From Lacinutrix mariniflava (GTDB lineage Bacteria > Bacteroidota > Bacteroidia > Flavobacteriales > Flavobacteriaceae): a stretch of DNA of 64,000 nt. How positions within the stretch are numbered: the stretch's first letter is position 1; each line of letters begins with the position of its first letter. Below, piece by piece: positions 45,439-54,808 of the stretch. The translations under genes and the position numbers were made by a program. The notes under the pieces are model-generated. The model was not told the DNA's origin, searched no databases, and worked only from the letters and a program-made list of their open reading frames with translations. Where the stretch lies: NCBI RefSeq assembly GCF_001418015.1, contig NZ_LIQG01000024.1:1-64000 (forward strand), given 5' to 3'.

Positions 45439-46098
45439 ATGAATCTTCTAGATTACATAATAAACGATATTAAACCACTATTAAATACTGACAAAGTTAA
45501 AGAGATTCAGTTACTTTTTAATCAGTTAACCTATTCTCACATTCCAATTAAAAATGCGGAAGATGTTTATTTAGGTTGCATTTCTGAAAACGATGCACAT
45601 TGTTTTGATAGCGAAAAACCAATTCAAGACTATCGCTATTCTGGCGAAGGTTTTTTTGTAAGAGAAGACACCAATTGGTTAGATGTACTTGAGGCGTTTG
45701 CTCAAAACTCAGCTAACATCATGCCTGTTTTAAGCAACAAAAATGTCTATTTAGGCTATTATGAATTGAATGACATTATTACTCTTTTTAACGAAACACC
45801 ATTTTTTTCGGAAGCTGGAGCTGTATTAATTATAGAAAAAGGAATAGCAGATTATTCTTTTAGTGAAGTTAGCCAGATTGTAGAATCTAACGATGGGAAA
45901 ATTTTAGGCGCATTTATTTCTAAATTAGAAAATGATGTCGCACAAATTACTTTAAAAATAGGTAATGCTAATTTAAACGAAATCATGCAAACCTTTAGAC
46001 GCTACAGCTATAACATATTATCTGGACACGAAGACGATAGTTATTTAATAGGCCTTAAAGAACGTTCTGATTATTTAAACAAATACCTAAATATATAA
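45439..46098 (+). CDS. CBS-domain protein
   Basis: A 219-residue protein whose N-terminal about 120 residues form a CBS pair (QLTYSHIPIKNAEDVYLGCI, WLDVLEAFAQNSANIMPVL). CBS pairs usually bind adenosine nucleotides. The C-terminal half (GAVLIIEKGIADYSFSEVS, AQITLKIGNANLNEIMQTF) looks ACT-like. The frame opens at 45394, but the ATG at 45439 (MNLLDYIINDI) gives the standard N-terminus. It ends 2 bases before nadK, so the two are coupled and it may be a regulator of that step. That link is inference. Confidence 0.85.
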   Translation: MNLLDYIINDIKPLLNTDKVKEIQLLFNQLTYSHIPIKNAEDVYLGCISENDAHCFDSEKPIQDYRYSGEGFFVREDTNWLDVLEAFAQNSANIMPVLSNKNVYLGYYELNDIITLFNETPFFSEAGAVLIIEKGIADYSFSEVSQIVESNDGKILGAFISKLENDVAQITLKIGNANLNEIMQTFRRYSYNILSGHEDDSYLIGLKERSDYLNKYLNI

Positions 46099-46100
46099 CC

Positions 46101-46976
46101 ATGAAGGTAGCCATTTACAGTCAGTACCCTAAAAAACAATCTAAAGATTCTTTAAAAGTACTTACAAAAGAACTTCTTGCTCTAAACGCTTCGCTTTTTT
46201 TAGAACATAATTTTTATAACGATATTGAAACTGAACTTACTAATGCTTCAGTTTACAATACTTTTAAAACTCTAGACAAAAGCTTCGATTTATTTGTAAG
46301 TATTGGTGGAGATGGTACTATTTTAAGAGCCATCACTTTTGTAAAAGATTTAAACATCCCTATAATTGGAATAAACACTGGAAGATTAGGTTTTTTAGCA
46401 ACCATTCAACCAGAAGATATAAAAGAAGCCATTCAGGATATTTATAATAAAAAGTACACCTTAAGTAAACGCACCTTATTATCGATAGAAACTTCTCCAG
46501 AAAATGATGATATAAAAGATTTAAATTTTGCCTTAAATGAAATTGCGGTAAGTAGAAAAAACACAACCTCTATGATTACTGTTGAAACAAAATTAAATGG
46601 TGAGTTTTTAACTTCTTATTGGAGTGACGGTTTAATAATAGCGACACCTACAGGTTCTACAGGTTATTCTTTAAGTTGCGCTGGTCCAGTTATTACTCCA
46701 GACACTACTAGTTTTGTACTAACACCTATTGCTCCACATAATTTAAGCGCAAGACCTTTGGTGATTGAAGACTCCTTTACAATAGAACTAAAAGTAAGTG
46801 GTCGTGAAGAAAACTATTTAGTGTCTTTAGATTCAAGAATTGCGACACTTTCTAACGATACTATTATTACAATAAAAAAAGCACCGTTCACTATTAATAT
46901 GATAGAATTAAACTCTGAAAGCTTCTTAACAACCTTAAGAAAAAAGCTCCTTTGGGGAGAAGATAAGAGAAATTAG
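46101..46976 (+). CDS. nadK: NAD kinase
   Basis: Phosphorylates NAD to NADP. It carries the GGDGT motif at 69-73 (VSIGGDGTILRA), IIGINTGRLGFLATI, FALNEIAVSRKN, and the C-terminal TPTGSTGYSLSCAGPVITP and APHNLSARPLV. Its 291 residues are typical. It follows the CBS-domain gene with a 2-base gap. After it comes a 141-base gap with a new promoter. Confidence 0.96.
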   Translation: MKVAIYSQYPKKQSKDSLKVLTKELLALNASLFLEHNFYNDIETELTNASVYNTFKTLDKSFDLFVSIGGDGTILRAITFVKDLNIPIIGINTGRLGFLATIQPEDIKEAIQDIYNKKYTLSKRTLLSIETSPENDDIKDLNFALNEIAVSRKNTTSMITVETKLNGEFLTSYWSDGLIIATPTGSTGYSLSCAGPVITPDTTSFVLTPIAPHNLSARPLVIEDSFTIELKVSGREENYLVSLDSRIATLSNDTIITIKKAPFTINMIELNSESFLTTLRKKLLWGEDKRN

Positions 46977-47093
46977 TCATCTATTTTTAGCGATTATTGC
47001 ATGCATACCATTCATTTCTACAATAAATTCTAGTAAATACTGTTTTAAACAGTAACTATTTAGCTGAAATCACAATAGGCTAATCTTATTTAT

Positions 47094-47101
47094 TATATTT
47101 G
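47094..47101 (+). promoter_or_regulatory. TAnnTTTG box before the DUF6089-like gene
   Basis: TATATTTG at 47094-47101, 16 bases before the ATG. No TTG is found at the usual spacing. It probably drives the DUF6089-uppS-bamA run. Confidence 0.5.
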
Positions 47102-47117
47102 CAAACTTTGAAGATTT

Positions 47118-47813
47118 ATGAGGTATTTAACGCTTTTAATAATAGCATTCTTTAGCATACAACTAAGTAGCGCTCAAATTAACGAATTTGGAATTTTCGT
47201 TGGTGGCAGTAACTTTATTGGAGATGTAGGTGCGACAGACTATATAGCACCTAAGCAATTAGCTTTTGGCGCAATTTATAAGTGGAATAGAAGCAAAAGA
47301 CATTCCTATAGAGTGTCTTTAACTTTTACAGAATTAGAAGGAGACGATAATAATTCTGACGATCCTAGTAGACAAATTAGAGATTATAAGTTTAATAATA
47401 ACATTTTAGAACTTTCAGCCGGAATGGAATTTACTTTTTTCGATTTCGATTTACACAATGGCGGTACTGTTTCAACTCCTTATTTATACTCTGGAGTAAG
47501 TGTAGCTAAACATGATAATTTCTTTTTCAATCCAGATGGTACTATTGAAGATGAAGATACTACAAGCTATGCTTTTGGTGTCCCTATAGTTTTAGGATAT
47601 AAAGTAGCAGTATCAACTGATTTTATTTTAGCTTTCGAAATTGGAGCACGTTACACATTTTCAGACGAATTAGATGGAAGTGTCCCAGATGCTGAAGAAG
47701 CTTTTGAAAGTAGAGCTTTCGGAAACACTAATAATAATGACTGGTACACCTTTACAGGTATTACACTAACTTACACATTTGGCAGAAACCCATGTTTTTG
47801 CCCAGGAGGATAA
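47118..47813 (+). CDS. DUF6089-type outer-membrane beta-barrel protein
   Basis: A 231-residue exported protein. A signal peptide (ending LSSAQ) precedes an 8-strand-like barrel with alternating hydrophobic strands (EFGIFVGGSNFIGDVG, AFGAIYKWNRSKRHSYRVSL, LILAFEIGARYTF-like end) and terminal GITLTYTFGR. The GGSNFIGDVG opening is what I associate with DUF6089. The function is unknown. Position directly before uppS and bamA is typical in Bacteroidota and suggests a role in envelope assembly. The last residues (CFCPGG) overlap the longest possible uppS frame. Confidence 0.8.
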   Translation: MRYLTLLIIAFFSIQLSSAQINEFGIFVGGSNFIGDVGATDYIAPKQLAFGAIYKWNRSKRHSYRVSLTFTELEGDDNNSDDPSRQIRDYKFNNNILELSAGMEFTFFDFDLHNGGTVSTPYLYSGVSVAKHDNFFFNPDGTIEDEDTTSYAFGVPIVLGYKVAVSTDFILAFEIGARYTFSDELDGSVPDAEEAFESRAFGNTNNNDWYTFTGITLTYTFGRNPCFCPGG

Positions 47814-47814
47814 T

Positions 47815-48552
47815 TTGGATACAAGCAAAATAAATACAAGCAAGCTACCTAAACATGTTGCCATTATAATGGATGGCAATGGACGTTGGGCTAAACAGAA
47901 AGGTCTTCTTCGTGCTATTGGGCACGAAAATGGCACAAAATCTGTAAGACAAACCGTCGAGGCTAGTGCTCAAATAGGAATAAAAAACCTAACACTATAC
48001 GCCTTCTCCACAGAAAACTGGAAGCGGCCAAAATTAGAAGTAGATACACTAATGAGACTATTAGTTTCTGCTTTAAAAAAAGAAATAAAGACACTTCAAG
48101 ATAATAACATTAAGCTTAACGCTATTGGCAACCTTACTAATTTACCAAAAAAGGTGTACAAAGAACTTAATGAAGTAATAGAAAGCACAAAAAACAATAC
48201 GCACATGACACTAACCTTAGCTCTAAGCTATGGATCTCGTGACGAATTAGTAAATGCAGTTAAGGAAATAAGCAATAAAGTTAAAAATAATATAATTTCT
48301 TCGGAAAATATTGACGAATCGATTATTAATGAGCATCTTTACACGCAAAATTTACCAGATGTAGACCTACTTATTAGAACTAGTGGAGAGCAACGTATCA
48401 GTAATTTTTTACTCTGGCAAATAGCTTATGCTGAATTGTATTTCACAAAAGTATTATGGCCAGATTTTACACAGCAACACCTTTGTGATGCTATTATCGA
48501 ATATCAAAATAGAGAAAGACGCTTTGGGAAAACAAGTGAACAAATTAGTTAA
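47815..48552 (+). CDS. uppS: Isoprenyl (undecaprenyl) diphosphate synthase
   Basis: Cis-prenyltransferase that makes the C55 lipid carrier for peptidoglycan and O-glycan. It carries HVAIIMDGNGRWAKQKG with the catalytic Asp, TLYAFSTENWKRP, LALSYGSRDEL, LIRTSGEQRISNFLLWQ and RERRFGKTSEQ. The frame is open from an ATG at 47779, overlapping the previous gene by 35 bases. The TTG at 47815 follows an AGGAGG-like sequence and gives the usual short N-terminus, so I prefer it. The exact start remains uncertain. It overlaps no other function and leads into bamA. Confidence 0.93.
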   Translation: MDTSKINTSKLPKHVAIIMDGNGRWAKQKGLLRAIGHENGTKSVRQTVEASAQIGIKNLTLYAFSTENWKRPKLEVDTLMRLLVSALKKEIKTLQDNNIKLNAIGNLTNLPKKVYKELNEVIESTKNNTHMTLTLALSYGSRDELVNAVKEISNKVKNNIISSENIDESIINEHLYTQNLPDVDLLIRTSGEQRISNFLLWQIAYAELYFTKVLWPDFTQQHLCDAIIEYQNRERRFGKTSEQIS

Positions 48553-48562
48553 AAACATACAA

Positions 48563-51136
48563 TTGAAAACATCTTTAAAGTACACATTGGCAATACTATT
48601 TGCGCTATCTAGTTTTTTAACTCAAGCACAAAACCTCTCTTACGAGGATAGTAAGACTTACACAATAGCAGATATTAAAGTTGTTGGTAATACAAGCTTT
48701 AGTGAGCAAACTATTATCACTTATTCTAAACTTAAAAAAGGAGATGAAATATTAATTCCTGGTGAAGAAATAAGTACAGCGATTAAAAAATTATGGACAT
48801 CAAACCTGTTTAGTGACATTGAAGTTTATATATCAAAAATTGAAGGTAACGCTGCATACCTTGAAATAAGATTATCAGACCTACCTGCACTAAACGAATT
48901 AAAAATCGTTGGTGTTAAAAAGGGTAAAAAAGAAGCTTTAATTAAAGAAAACAAGCTTAATCAAGGTGTGAAAATCACTGAAAACCTTATTACCACTACT
49001 AGAAATTATATTCAGACAAAAAATAGAAAAGCAGGTTTTCTAAATACCAAGGTAAATATTAACACCATTCCTGTTGTAGATTCTTTAGATAATGCTAGAG
49101 TTAATATGGTATTAACTGTGGACAGAGGTGAAAAAGTGAAAATTGACAAAATTAATTTTGATGGCAATACTATATTAAGTGATAAAAAACTTAGAAAAGC
49201 CATGAAGAATACGAAGCAAAAGAAATTACTTCGATTATTAAAGCGTTCTAAATATATTGAAGCAGATTTTAAAGAAGACCTAGGTAGTGTTATAAATAAG
49301 TATAAAGAAAGTGGATACAGAGATGCTCGTGTTATTTCAGATTCTTTAATTGTAAATGATGCTAAAACAGTTAATTTAAATATTAAGGTTGAAGAAGGTG
49401 AAAAATACACATTTGGAGACATTACATTTATTGGTAATACTGTATACACAGACGACTTTTTAAGACGTAAATTACGAATTGAAAAAGGAGATACTTATAA
49501 TGGTGTTTTACTAGAAAAACGTATTGCAGACAATTCGAGCCCAGATGCCGATGATATTACCAACCTTTACCAAGATCATGGTTATTTATTTTCTACTATT
49601 AATCCAGTAGAAGTAAGTGCAGATGGTAATGTAATAGACATGGAGATTAGAATTTCTGAAGGTAAACCTACCTATTTTAATAAAATTACTGTAGTTGGAA
49701 ATGAAAAAACAAACGATCATGTTATCTACAGAGAGATAAGAACACGTCCAGGAGAATTATATAGCAAATCTAATGTTGTACGTACCGTTCGTGAGTTAAG
49801 TCAGTTAGGGTTCTTCGATGCAGAGCAAATTGATCCTCAATTTAAAAATGCAAGCCCAGAAGATGGTACCATAGATATAGAATATGGCGTTGTAGAATCT
49901 GGATCTAGCCAAATAGAGCTACAAGGTGGTTATGGCGGTGGTGGTTTTATTGGTACATTAGGTTTGTCGTTTAATAACTTTTCTTTAAAAGATATATTTA
50001 AGAGAGATGCTTATAGACCAATACCAACAGGAGATGGACAAAAATTAGCGTTACGTTTACAAGCGAGTCGTTTTTACCGCACATATAGTTTTCAGTTCTC
50101 TGAACCTTGGATGGGAGGAAAAAAACCTGTACAATTCTCTACATCTGTATCACATACCCAGCAATTTTTATATGATGCTTCAACAGGAAATGCCGATAAA
50201 GACAAACGTTTTAATATAACAGGTCTTACATTTGGATTAGCTAAACGCTTATCTGTTCCAGATGATTATTTTACACTATCTCAAGCTCTAAGTTTCCAAC
50301 ACTATAATTTAAAAAATTATAATACTGGCCTCTTTACTTTTGGAGATGGTTATTCAAATAACTTATCTTATACTATTGGATTAAGTAGAAACAATACTTT
50401 TAACGATCCTGTTTTTCCAACCGGAGGATCAAGTTTCGCTGTTACAGCTAAACTATCGTTACCATATTCTTTACTTAATGGAACAGACTACGCATCTTTA
50501 AGTGAAGAAAGAGAAGCAAACCAAGCCATTATAAGTGACACAAATAATGATCTTGAGGACAGAACTGCTGCCTCAGATAGAGTTTCAGAAATAGATCAAG
50601 AACGTTTTAAGTGGTTAGAATTTTACAAAGTAAAATTTAAAGGAGATTGGTACACTAAGTTAGTAGACAAATTTGTTTTTAAATCTAGTTTAGAATTTGG
50701 ATACTTAGGAGCTTATAACCAAGATAGAGGTATTATTCCTTTCGAACGTTTCTTCCTTGGAGGTGATGGATTAGGAAGTTATAGTTTAGATGGTAGAGAA
50801 GCAGTTGCCTTAAGAGGTTACCCAAACCAAGCACTATCGGAAACAGATGGAGGAACGATTTTTAATAAATTCTCTTTAGAGTTACGTTACCCAATTACAT
50901 TAAAACAATCGGCAAAAATTTACGCTTTAGGTTTCTTAGACGCTGGAGCATCTTACAATAGTTTTAAAGACTATAACCCTTTTAACGTAAAGCGTTCTGC
51001 AGGTTTAGGTATTAGAATATTCATGCCTGCCTTTGGTTTATTAGGTATCGATTTCGGTCACGGTTTCGATCCTCTTCCAGGAAGCACCGTAAAGAATGGT
51101 TGGGAAACACACTTTATTATCGGACAACAATTTTAA
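48563..51136 (+). CDS. bamA: Outer-membrane assembly factor BamA
   Basis: Inserts beta-barrels into the outer membrane. The signal peptide is LKYTLAILFALSSFLTQAQ. Five POTRA-type units follow (for example TIADIKVVGNTSFSEQTI, YTFGDITFIGNTVYTDDFL, PTYFNKITVVGNEKTNDHVI). The Omp85 barrel follows (FNKFSLELRYPITLKQS, LGIDFGHGFDP) and ends in Phe (FIIGQQF). The frame is open from 48428 inside uppS. The TTG at 48563, 11 bases after the uppS stop, gives a proper signal peptide of an 857-residue protein. A long loop (LNGTDYASLSEEREANQ) lies in the barrel. Confidence 0.95.
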   Translation: MKTSLKYTLAILFALSSFLTQAQNLSYEDSKTYTIADIKVVGNTSFSEQTIITYSKLKKGDEILIPGEEISTAIKKLWTSNLFSDIEVYISKIEGNAAYLEIRLSDLPALNELKIVGVKKGKKEALIKENKLNQGVKITENLITTTRNYIQTKNRKAGFLNTKVNINTIPVVDSLDNARVNMVLTVDRGEKVKIDKINFDGNTILSDKKLRKAMKNTKQKKLLRLLKRSKYIEADFKEDLGSVINKYKESGYRDARVISDSLIVNDAKTVNLNIKVEEGEKYTFGDITFIGNTVYTDDFLRRKLRIEKGDTYNGVLLEKRIADNSSPDADDITNLYQDHGYLFSTINPVEVSADGNVIDMEIRISEGKPTYFNKITVVGNEKTNDHVIYREIRTRPGELYSKSNVVRTVRELSQLGFFDAEQIDPQFKNASPEDGTIDIEYGVVESGSSQIELQGGYGGGGFIGTLGLSFNNFSLKDIFKRDAYRPIPTGDGQKLALRLQASRFYRTYSFQFSEPWMGGKKPVQFSTSVSHTQQFLYDASTGNADKDKRFNITGLTFGLAKRLSVPDDYFTLSQALSFQHYNLKNYNTGLFTFGDGYSNNLSYTIGLSRNNTFNDPVFPTGGSSFAVTAKLSLPYSLLNGTDYASLSEEREANQAIISDTNNDLEDRTAASDRVSEIDQERFKWLEFYKVKFKGDWYTKLVDKFVFKSSLEFGYLGAYNQDRGIIPFERFFLGGDGLGSYSLDGREAVALRGYPNQALSETDGGTIFNKFSLELRYPITLKQSAKIYALGFLDAGASYNSFKDYNPFNVKRSAGLGIRIFMPAFGLLGIDFGHGFDPLPGSTVKNGWETHFIIGQQF

Positions 51137-51141
51137 TAATC

Positions 51142-51176
51142 TAAAGGTCTTTTTATCAAAAAAAAGACCTTTGTTT
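51142..51176 (+). terminator. bamA terminator
   Basis: AAAGGTCTTTTT and AAAAAGACCTTT with a short loop, then GTTT. It ends the transcript before the ompH genes. The remaining gap to 51371 is AT-rich; TATTTTTG at 51200-51207 is a possible promoter box. Confidence 0.7.
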
Positions 51177-51371
51177 ATGTTTAAATATCAACAATTATTT
51201 ATTTTTGGCACGATATTTTCAATGATGACTTTGAGGATTTGATACAAGAATTAAAATTTTTACAATTAAAATTCGTTATTTTGGAAACTGATTGATTCAG
51301 AAGAAGACAGAATCAAAATCTAAACTGTCTGTTTTTTGAATTTATGTTATTAAATATTAAAATTTAACCAG

Positions 51372-52367
51372 ATGAAAATTAAAGTTCTTTTTGTATTGAC
51401 CATAGTATTACTACTATCATTTCAGGCAAACGCACAGCGTGGAGTTAGAATTGGCTATATAGATACAGAGTATATTTTACAAAACGTACCTGAATATTCT
51501 GAAGCAACTTCACAGTTGGATTCTAAAGCTCAGAAATGGAAAAACGAAATTGATAAAAAATTAAAAACTGTAGAACAAAAGCGTACCGACTTAAATAACG
51601 AGAAAGCGCTTTTAACTAAAGAATTAATTGAAGAGCGCGAAGAGGATATTACATTTGAAGAAAAGGAAGTATTAGATTATCAACAAAAACGATTTGGACC
51701 TAATGGAGATTTAATGATCCAAAAGAGACAACTAATGCAACCTGTTCAAGATCAAATTTTTCAAGCTGTCCAAGATATAGCTAAAGCAAAAAAATACGAT
51801 TTTGTTTTCGATAAATCTGCAGACGTAGTTATGTTATATTCGGCAGATCGTTTTGATATGAGCGAGCAAGTTTTAAGAACCATTACACGTTCTTCAAAAA
51901 GGAAGCAATTAAAGTCTAATAAAGACAAAAGAGAAGCTAAAGACGAAGATGTTACTGTAGAGATAGACGAAAGTAAAGATGCAAGGCAATTAGCTTTAGA
52001 CAAGAAAAGAGAGGAAAGAGTAGTTAAAGAAGAAGCAAGAAAAAAAGAAATAGCAGATAAAAGGGCTGCAGCTGTTGCAGCTAGAGAAAAAATAAAGCAA
52101 GATAAATTAGACGCTAGAAATAAAGACAAAGAAGACACAAAAGAGGACACTATTGATACAGAAACTACTGAAGATAAAAAAGTAGAAACTGAAGATGCTC
52201 CTAAAACTAAAGAAGAGATTCTTGAAGCTAGAAAACAAAAGAAACTAGCAGACAGAGCTGCTAGAAAAAAATTACTTGACGAAAAAAGAAAAAAAACCTT
52301 AGAGGATCGCAAGAAAGCAAAAGAAGAAAAAGACAGTGCTCCAGAAGACGAAAATCAAGACGATTAA
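51372..52367 (+). CDS. OmpH/Skp-like chaperone with long charged C-terminal extension
   Basis: A 331-residue exported protein. The signal peptide ends ANAQ. Residues about 25-170 are the OmpH/Skp domain (RIGYIDTEYILQNVPEYSEA, a helical coiled coil, then QAVQDIAKAKKYDFVFDKSA), which holds unfolded outer-membrane proteins. Residues about 175-331 are an extra tail made almost only of Lys, Glu, Asp, Arg and Ala (KKREERVVKEEARKKEIADK), probably a single charged helix or disordered. Such a tail is absent from the next, 169-residue, OmpH. It sits with bamA and a second ompH in the outer-membrane assembly cluster. Confidence 0.9.
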   Translation: MKIKVLFVLTIVLLLSFQANAQRGVRIGYIDTEYILQNVPEYSEATSQLDSKAQKWKNEIDKKLKTVEQKRTDLNNEKALLTKELIEEREEDITFEEKEVLDYQQKRFGPNGDLMIQKRQLMQPVQDQIFQAVQDIAKAKKYDFVFDKSADVVMLYSADRFDMSEQVLRTITRSSKRKQLKSNKDKREAKDEDVTVEIDESKDARQLALDKKREERVVKEEARKKEIADKRAAAVAAREKIKQDKLDARNKDKEDTKEDTIDTETTEDKKVETEDAPKTKEEILEARKQKKLADRAARKKLLDEKRKKTLEDRKKAKEEKDSAPEDENQDD

Positions 52368-52403
52368 CATTAATAACTATAACACACAAATACTATTTTA
52401 AAA

Positions 52404-52913
52404 ATGAAACAAATTAAGACATTATTAATTGCAGCAACATTATTTTTTGGAGCTACTAGTTTTACAAATGCACAATCTAAAATTGCTCACATTAATACAA
52501 CAGAATTAATTCAAGCAATGCCTTCAATGAAAACTGCTCAAGCAGATATGGAACGTATTGGTAAAACGTACCAAGCCGATATTACGGCGATGAAAAAAGA
52601 CTTAAAAACTAAGACAGATCTTTATGAATCTCAAGTAGCTACGAAAACTCAAGAAGAGAACGAAAAGCGTTATGTTGAAGTACAGACAGACCAACAATCT
52701 ATTCAGCAATATGCTGCAACTGCACAACAGGAATTACAAAAAAAGGAAATGGAGCTTTTAAAGCCAATTACTGAAAAAGCTAAAGCTGCTATATTAAAAG
52801 TAGGTAAAGCTCAAGGTTTTGACTATATATTAGATTCTTCTCCTCAAGCTGGAGTAATTATGGCTGAAGGTAAAAATTTACTTGCAGATGTAAAAAAAGA
52901 ATTAGGATTCTAA
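52404..52913 (+). CDS. OmpH/Skp-family periplasmic chaperone
   Basis: A 169-residue exported protein with signal peptide ending FTNAQS. The Skp pattern is clear: KIAHINTTELIQAMPSMKTA, long helical arms rich in Lys/Gln/Glu, and ending AKAAILKVGKAQGFDYILDS. It would act on outer-membrane proteins on their way to BamA. It follows the longer OmpH with a 36-base gap and ends at a strong terminator, so the pair form one transcript. Confidence 0.93.
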   Translation: MKQIKTLLIAATLFFGATSFTNAQSKIAHINTTELIQAMPSMKTAQADMERIGKTYQADITAMKKDLKTKTDLYESQVATKTQEENEKRYVEVQTDQQSIQQYAATAQQELQKKEMELLKPITEKAKAAILKVGKAQGFDYILDSSPQAGVIMAEGKNLLADVKKELGF

Positions 52914-52936
52914 GAAAATCTTAAAACAAATAATAC

Positions 52937-52973
52937 CAAAAGCCGACTTATTAAGTCGGCTTTTGTATTTTTA
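52937..52973 (+). terminator. Terminator after the ompH pair
   Basis: AAAAGCCGACTTA and TTAAGTCGGCTTTT form a near-perfect palindrome followed by GTATTTTT. Confidence 0.88.
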
Positions 52974-52990
52974 TATAGTAAATAAAACTT

Positions 52991-53776
52991 ATGAGTAAAC
53001 AACCTATTGGTATTTTCGATTCTGGAGTTGGTGGTACTTCTATTTGGAAGGAGATTCACGCATTATTGCCATCTGAAAATTCAATTTACTTAGCCGATAG
53101 TTTTAATGCGCCTTATGGTCCAAAAGGTAAAGACGCCATTATATACCTTAGTATTAAAAACACTGAATTCCTTTTAGAAAAAGACTGTAAACTTATTGTA
53201 GTTGCTTGTAACACCGCAACAACAAATGCTATTAGTGTTTTAAGAGAAAAATTTAATATTCCCTTTATTGGTATTGAGCCTGCTATTAAACCAGCAGCTC
53301 TAAACACACAAACCAATGCTATTGGCATTTTAGCTACTAAAGGCACATTATCTAGTGCTTTATTTCACAACACCTCTAGTTTATACGCAAACGAAATAAC
53401 CATTATAGAACAAATTGGCGAAGGCATTGTACAGTTAATTGAAAACGGAAACTTAGAGTCGGTTGAGATGGAAAGATTGCTTAAAAGCTATTTAAAACCA
53501 ATGCTTGATGCCAACATAGATTATCTAGTGCTTGGTTGCACACATTATCCTTATCTAATTCCAATGCTTCTTAAATTACTTCCCAAGCATGTTAAGATTA
53601 TAGATTCTGGTCTTGCCGTTGCTAAACAAACTAAAACTGTTTTAGAAAAGTATAATTTATTAAATACTGAAATTCTAAATACTAATAACGAATTTTATAT
53701 CAATTTAAAAAACACAGCAGTAATGCAGTCACTTTTGGGTAATCATCGCACTAAAGTTAATTATTTAGAGTTTTAA
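52991..53776 (+). CDS. murI: Glutamate racemase
   Basis: Makes D-glutamate for peptidoglycan. It begins IGIFDSGVGGTSIWKEI. The two catalytic cysteines lie in VACNTATTNAI and LGCTHYPYLIP, and NAPYGPKG is the usual substrate-contact loop. Its 261 residues are typical. It is read in the same direction as the ompH pair but beyond a terminator. Confidence 0.96.
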   Translation: MSKQPIGIFDSGVGGTSIWKEIHALLPSENSIYLADSFNAPYGPKGKDAIIYLSIKNTEFLLEKDCKLIVVACNTATTNAISVLREKFNIPFIGIEPAIKPAALNTQTNAIGILATKGTLSSALFHNTSSLYANEITIIEQIGEGIVQLIENGNLESVEMERLLKSYLKPMLDANIDYLVLGCTHYPYLIPMLLKLLPKHVKIIDSGLAVAKQTKTVLEKYNLLNTEILNTNNEFYINLKNTAVMQSLLGNHRTKVNYLEF

Positions 53777-53780
53777 TATA

Positions 53781-54131
53781 ATGGAACTACTTTTTGTTTA
53801 CAACGCTAACTCTGGAATAGGAAATAGTGTTTTAGATGTAGCGCATAAGATTTTTAGTCCAAAAACATATAATTGCAATTTGTGTGCTATTACATTTGGA
53901 ACCTTTTCCGAAGATAAAGACTGGAAACTTTTTAGAACAACATCTCATGTTAATATGATCTTTTTACATATTGATGAGTTCGAAAAACGACATCCTAGTT
54001 ACAAATATGATTATCCGGTAGTTCTTTCTAAATTTGAAGATGAACTATCACTATTAATTTCTGCTAAAAGGATTGAGACTATCTCCTCAACAAAAGCCTT
54101 AATTAGTGAAATAAAAAAACTTACACCTTAG
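53781..54131 (+). CDS. Small conserved protein, function unknown
   Basis: A 116-residue protein starting MELLFVYNANSGIGNSVLDV and continuing SPKTYNCNLCAITFGTFSE. I associate this opening with a family often labelled GTPase in Bacteroidota genomes, but no P-loop (GxxxxGKS/T) or NKxD is present, so the label is not supported. The CNLC pair might bind metal. There is no signal peptide or membrane segment. It starts 4 bases after the murI stop, so it is co-translated with it. Confidence 0.75.
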   Translation: MELLFVYNANSGIGNSVLDVAHKIFSPKTYNCNLCAITFGTFSEDKDWKLFRTTSHVNMIFLHIDEFEKRHPSYKYDYPVVLSKFEDELSLLISAKRIETISSTKALISEIKKLTP

Positions 54132-54167
54132 AACTATAAAAAGTCGTTCTAAACTTACTTACAGCAA

Positions 54168-54683
54168 CTACTCTTTATACCATCCCGAATACTTTACATA
54201 ATTTTCTGCAATGCGGTTTATCTCATCATGTATTAATTCTTTACTAATGTCTTTTACTTTTTTCGCTGGAACTCCTGCATAAATGGTCCCAGACTCAACA
54301 ACTGTATTTTGAGTAACAACTGCTCCTGCTGCAACAATACTATTACTTTCTACAACACAATTATCCATAACAATACTTCCCATTCCAATAAGCACATTAT
54401 CTTGAATAGTACAACCATGAACTATTGCGTTATGCCCAATAGAAACATTATTACCTATAGTAGTTGGGTATTTTTGGTACGTACAATGTACTACTGCTCC
54501 ATCTTGTACATTTACCTTATTACCTAATTTTATATAATGTACATCGCCTCTTAAAACAGCATTAAACCATATACTGCATTGTTTTCCTACTTGCACATCT
54601 CCAATTATTGTAGCATTTTCAGCTATGTAGCAATCTTCTGGTAATTGTGGCGATTTTCCGTTTAATGTTTTTATTATTGGCAT
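54168..54683 (-). CDS. Gamma-carbonic-anhydrase-like hexapeptide protein
   Basis: A 171-residue left-handed beta-helix protein with repeated hexapeptides (ATIIGDVQVGKQCSIWF, TTIGNNVSIGHNAIVHGC, VLIGMGSIVMDNC, SIVAAGAVVTQNTVV). His residues fitting the metal site lie in VVHCTYQK, NVSIGHNA and VHGCTIQ. This resembles gamma-class carbonic anhydrases; some relatives lack activity or act in acyl transfer. Length fits the family. It has its own promoter region between the LytTR gene and here (54684-54808), where no clear box was seen. Confidence 0.88.
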   Translation of the reverse strand: MPIIKTLNGKSPQLPEDCYIAENATIIGDVQVGKQCSIWFNAVLRGDVHYIKLGNKVNVQDGAVVHCTYQKYPTTIGNNVSIGHNAIVHGCTIQDNVLIGMGSIVMDNCVVESNSIVAAGAVVTQNTVVESGTIYAGVPAKKVKDISKELIHDEINRIAENYVKYSGWYKE

Positions 54684-54808
54684 AGTTTATTCCGTTTTTT
54701 TTGTCATTGCGAATTAAATGAAGTAATCCGTTTAATCTTATCGAATAATAATTTAGTTTCAATTTAAAAGATTACCACATCGCTGCTTTCCTTATTAATG
54801 ACGTTATG

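Noticed and set aside
51205-51221. Sigma-54-like promoter (TTGGCACG, four bases, TTTCA) upstream of the ompH pair
   Set aside because: The -24 half is exact but the essential GC of the -12 half is missing, and a housekeeping TATTTTTG box overlaps it.
51761-52312. 183-codon minus-strand frame opposite the first ompH
   Set aside because: Ser/Leu/Phe-rich shadow of the Lys/Glu/Ala-rich tail encoded on the other strand.
53781-54131. GTPase label for the 116-residue protein
   Set aside because: No P-loop or NKxD motif is present.
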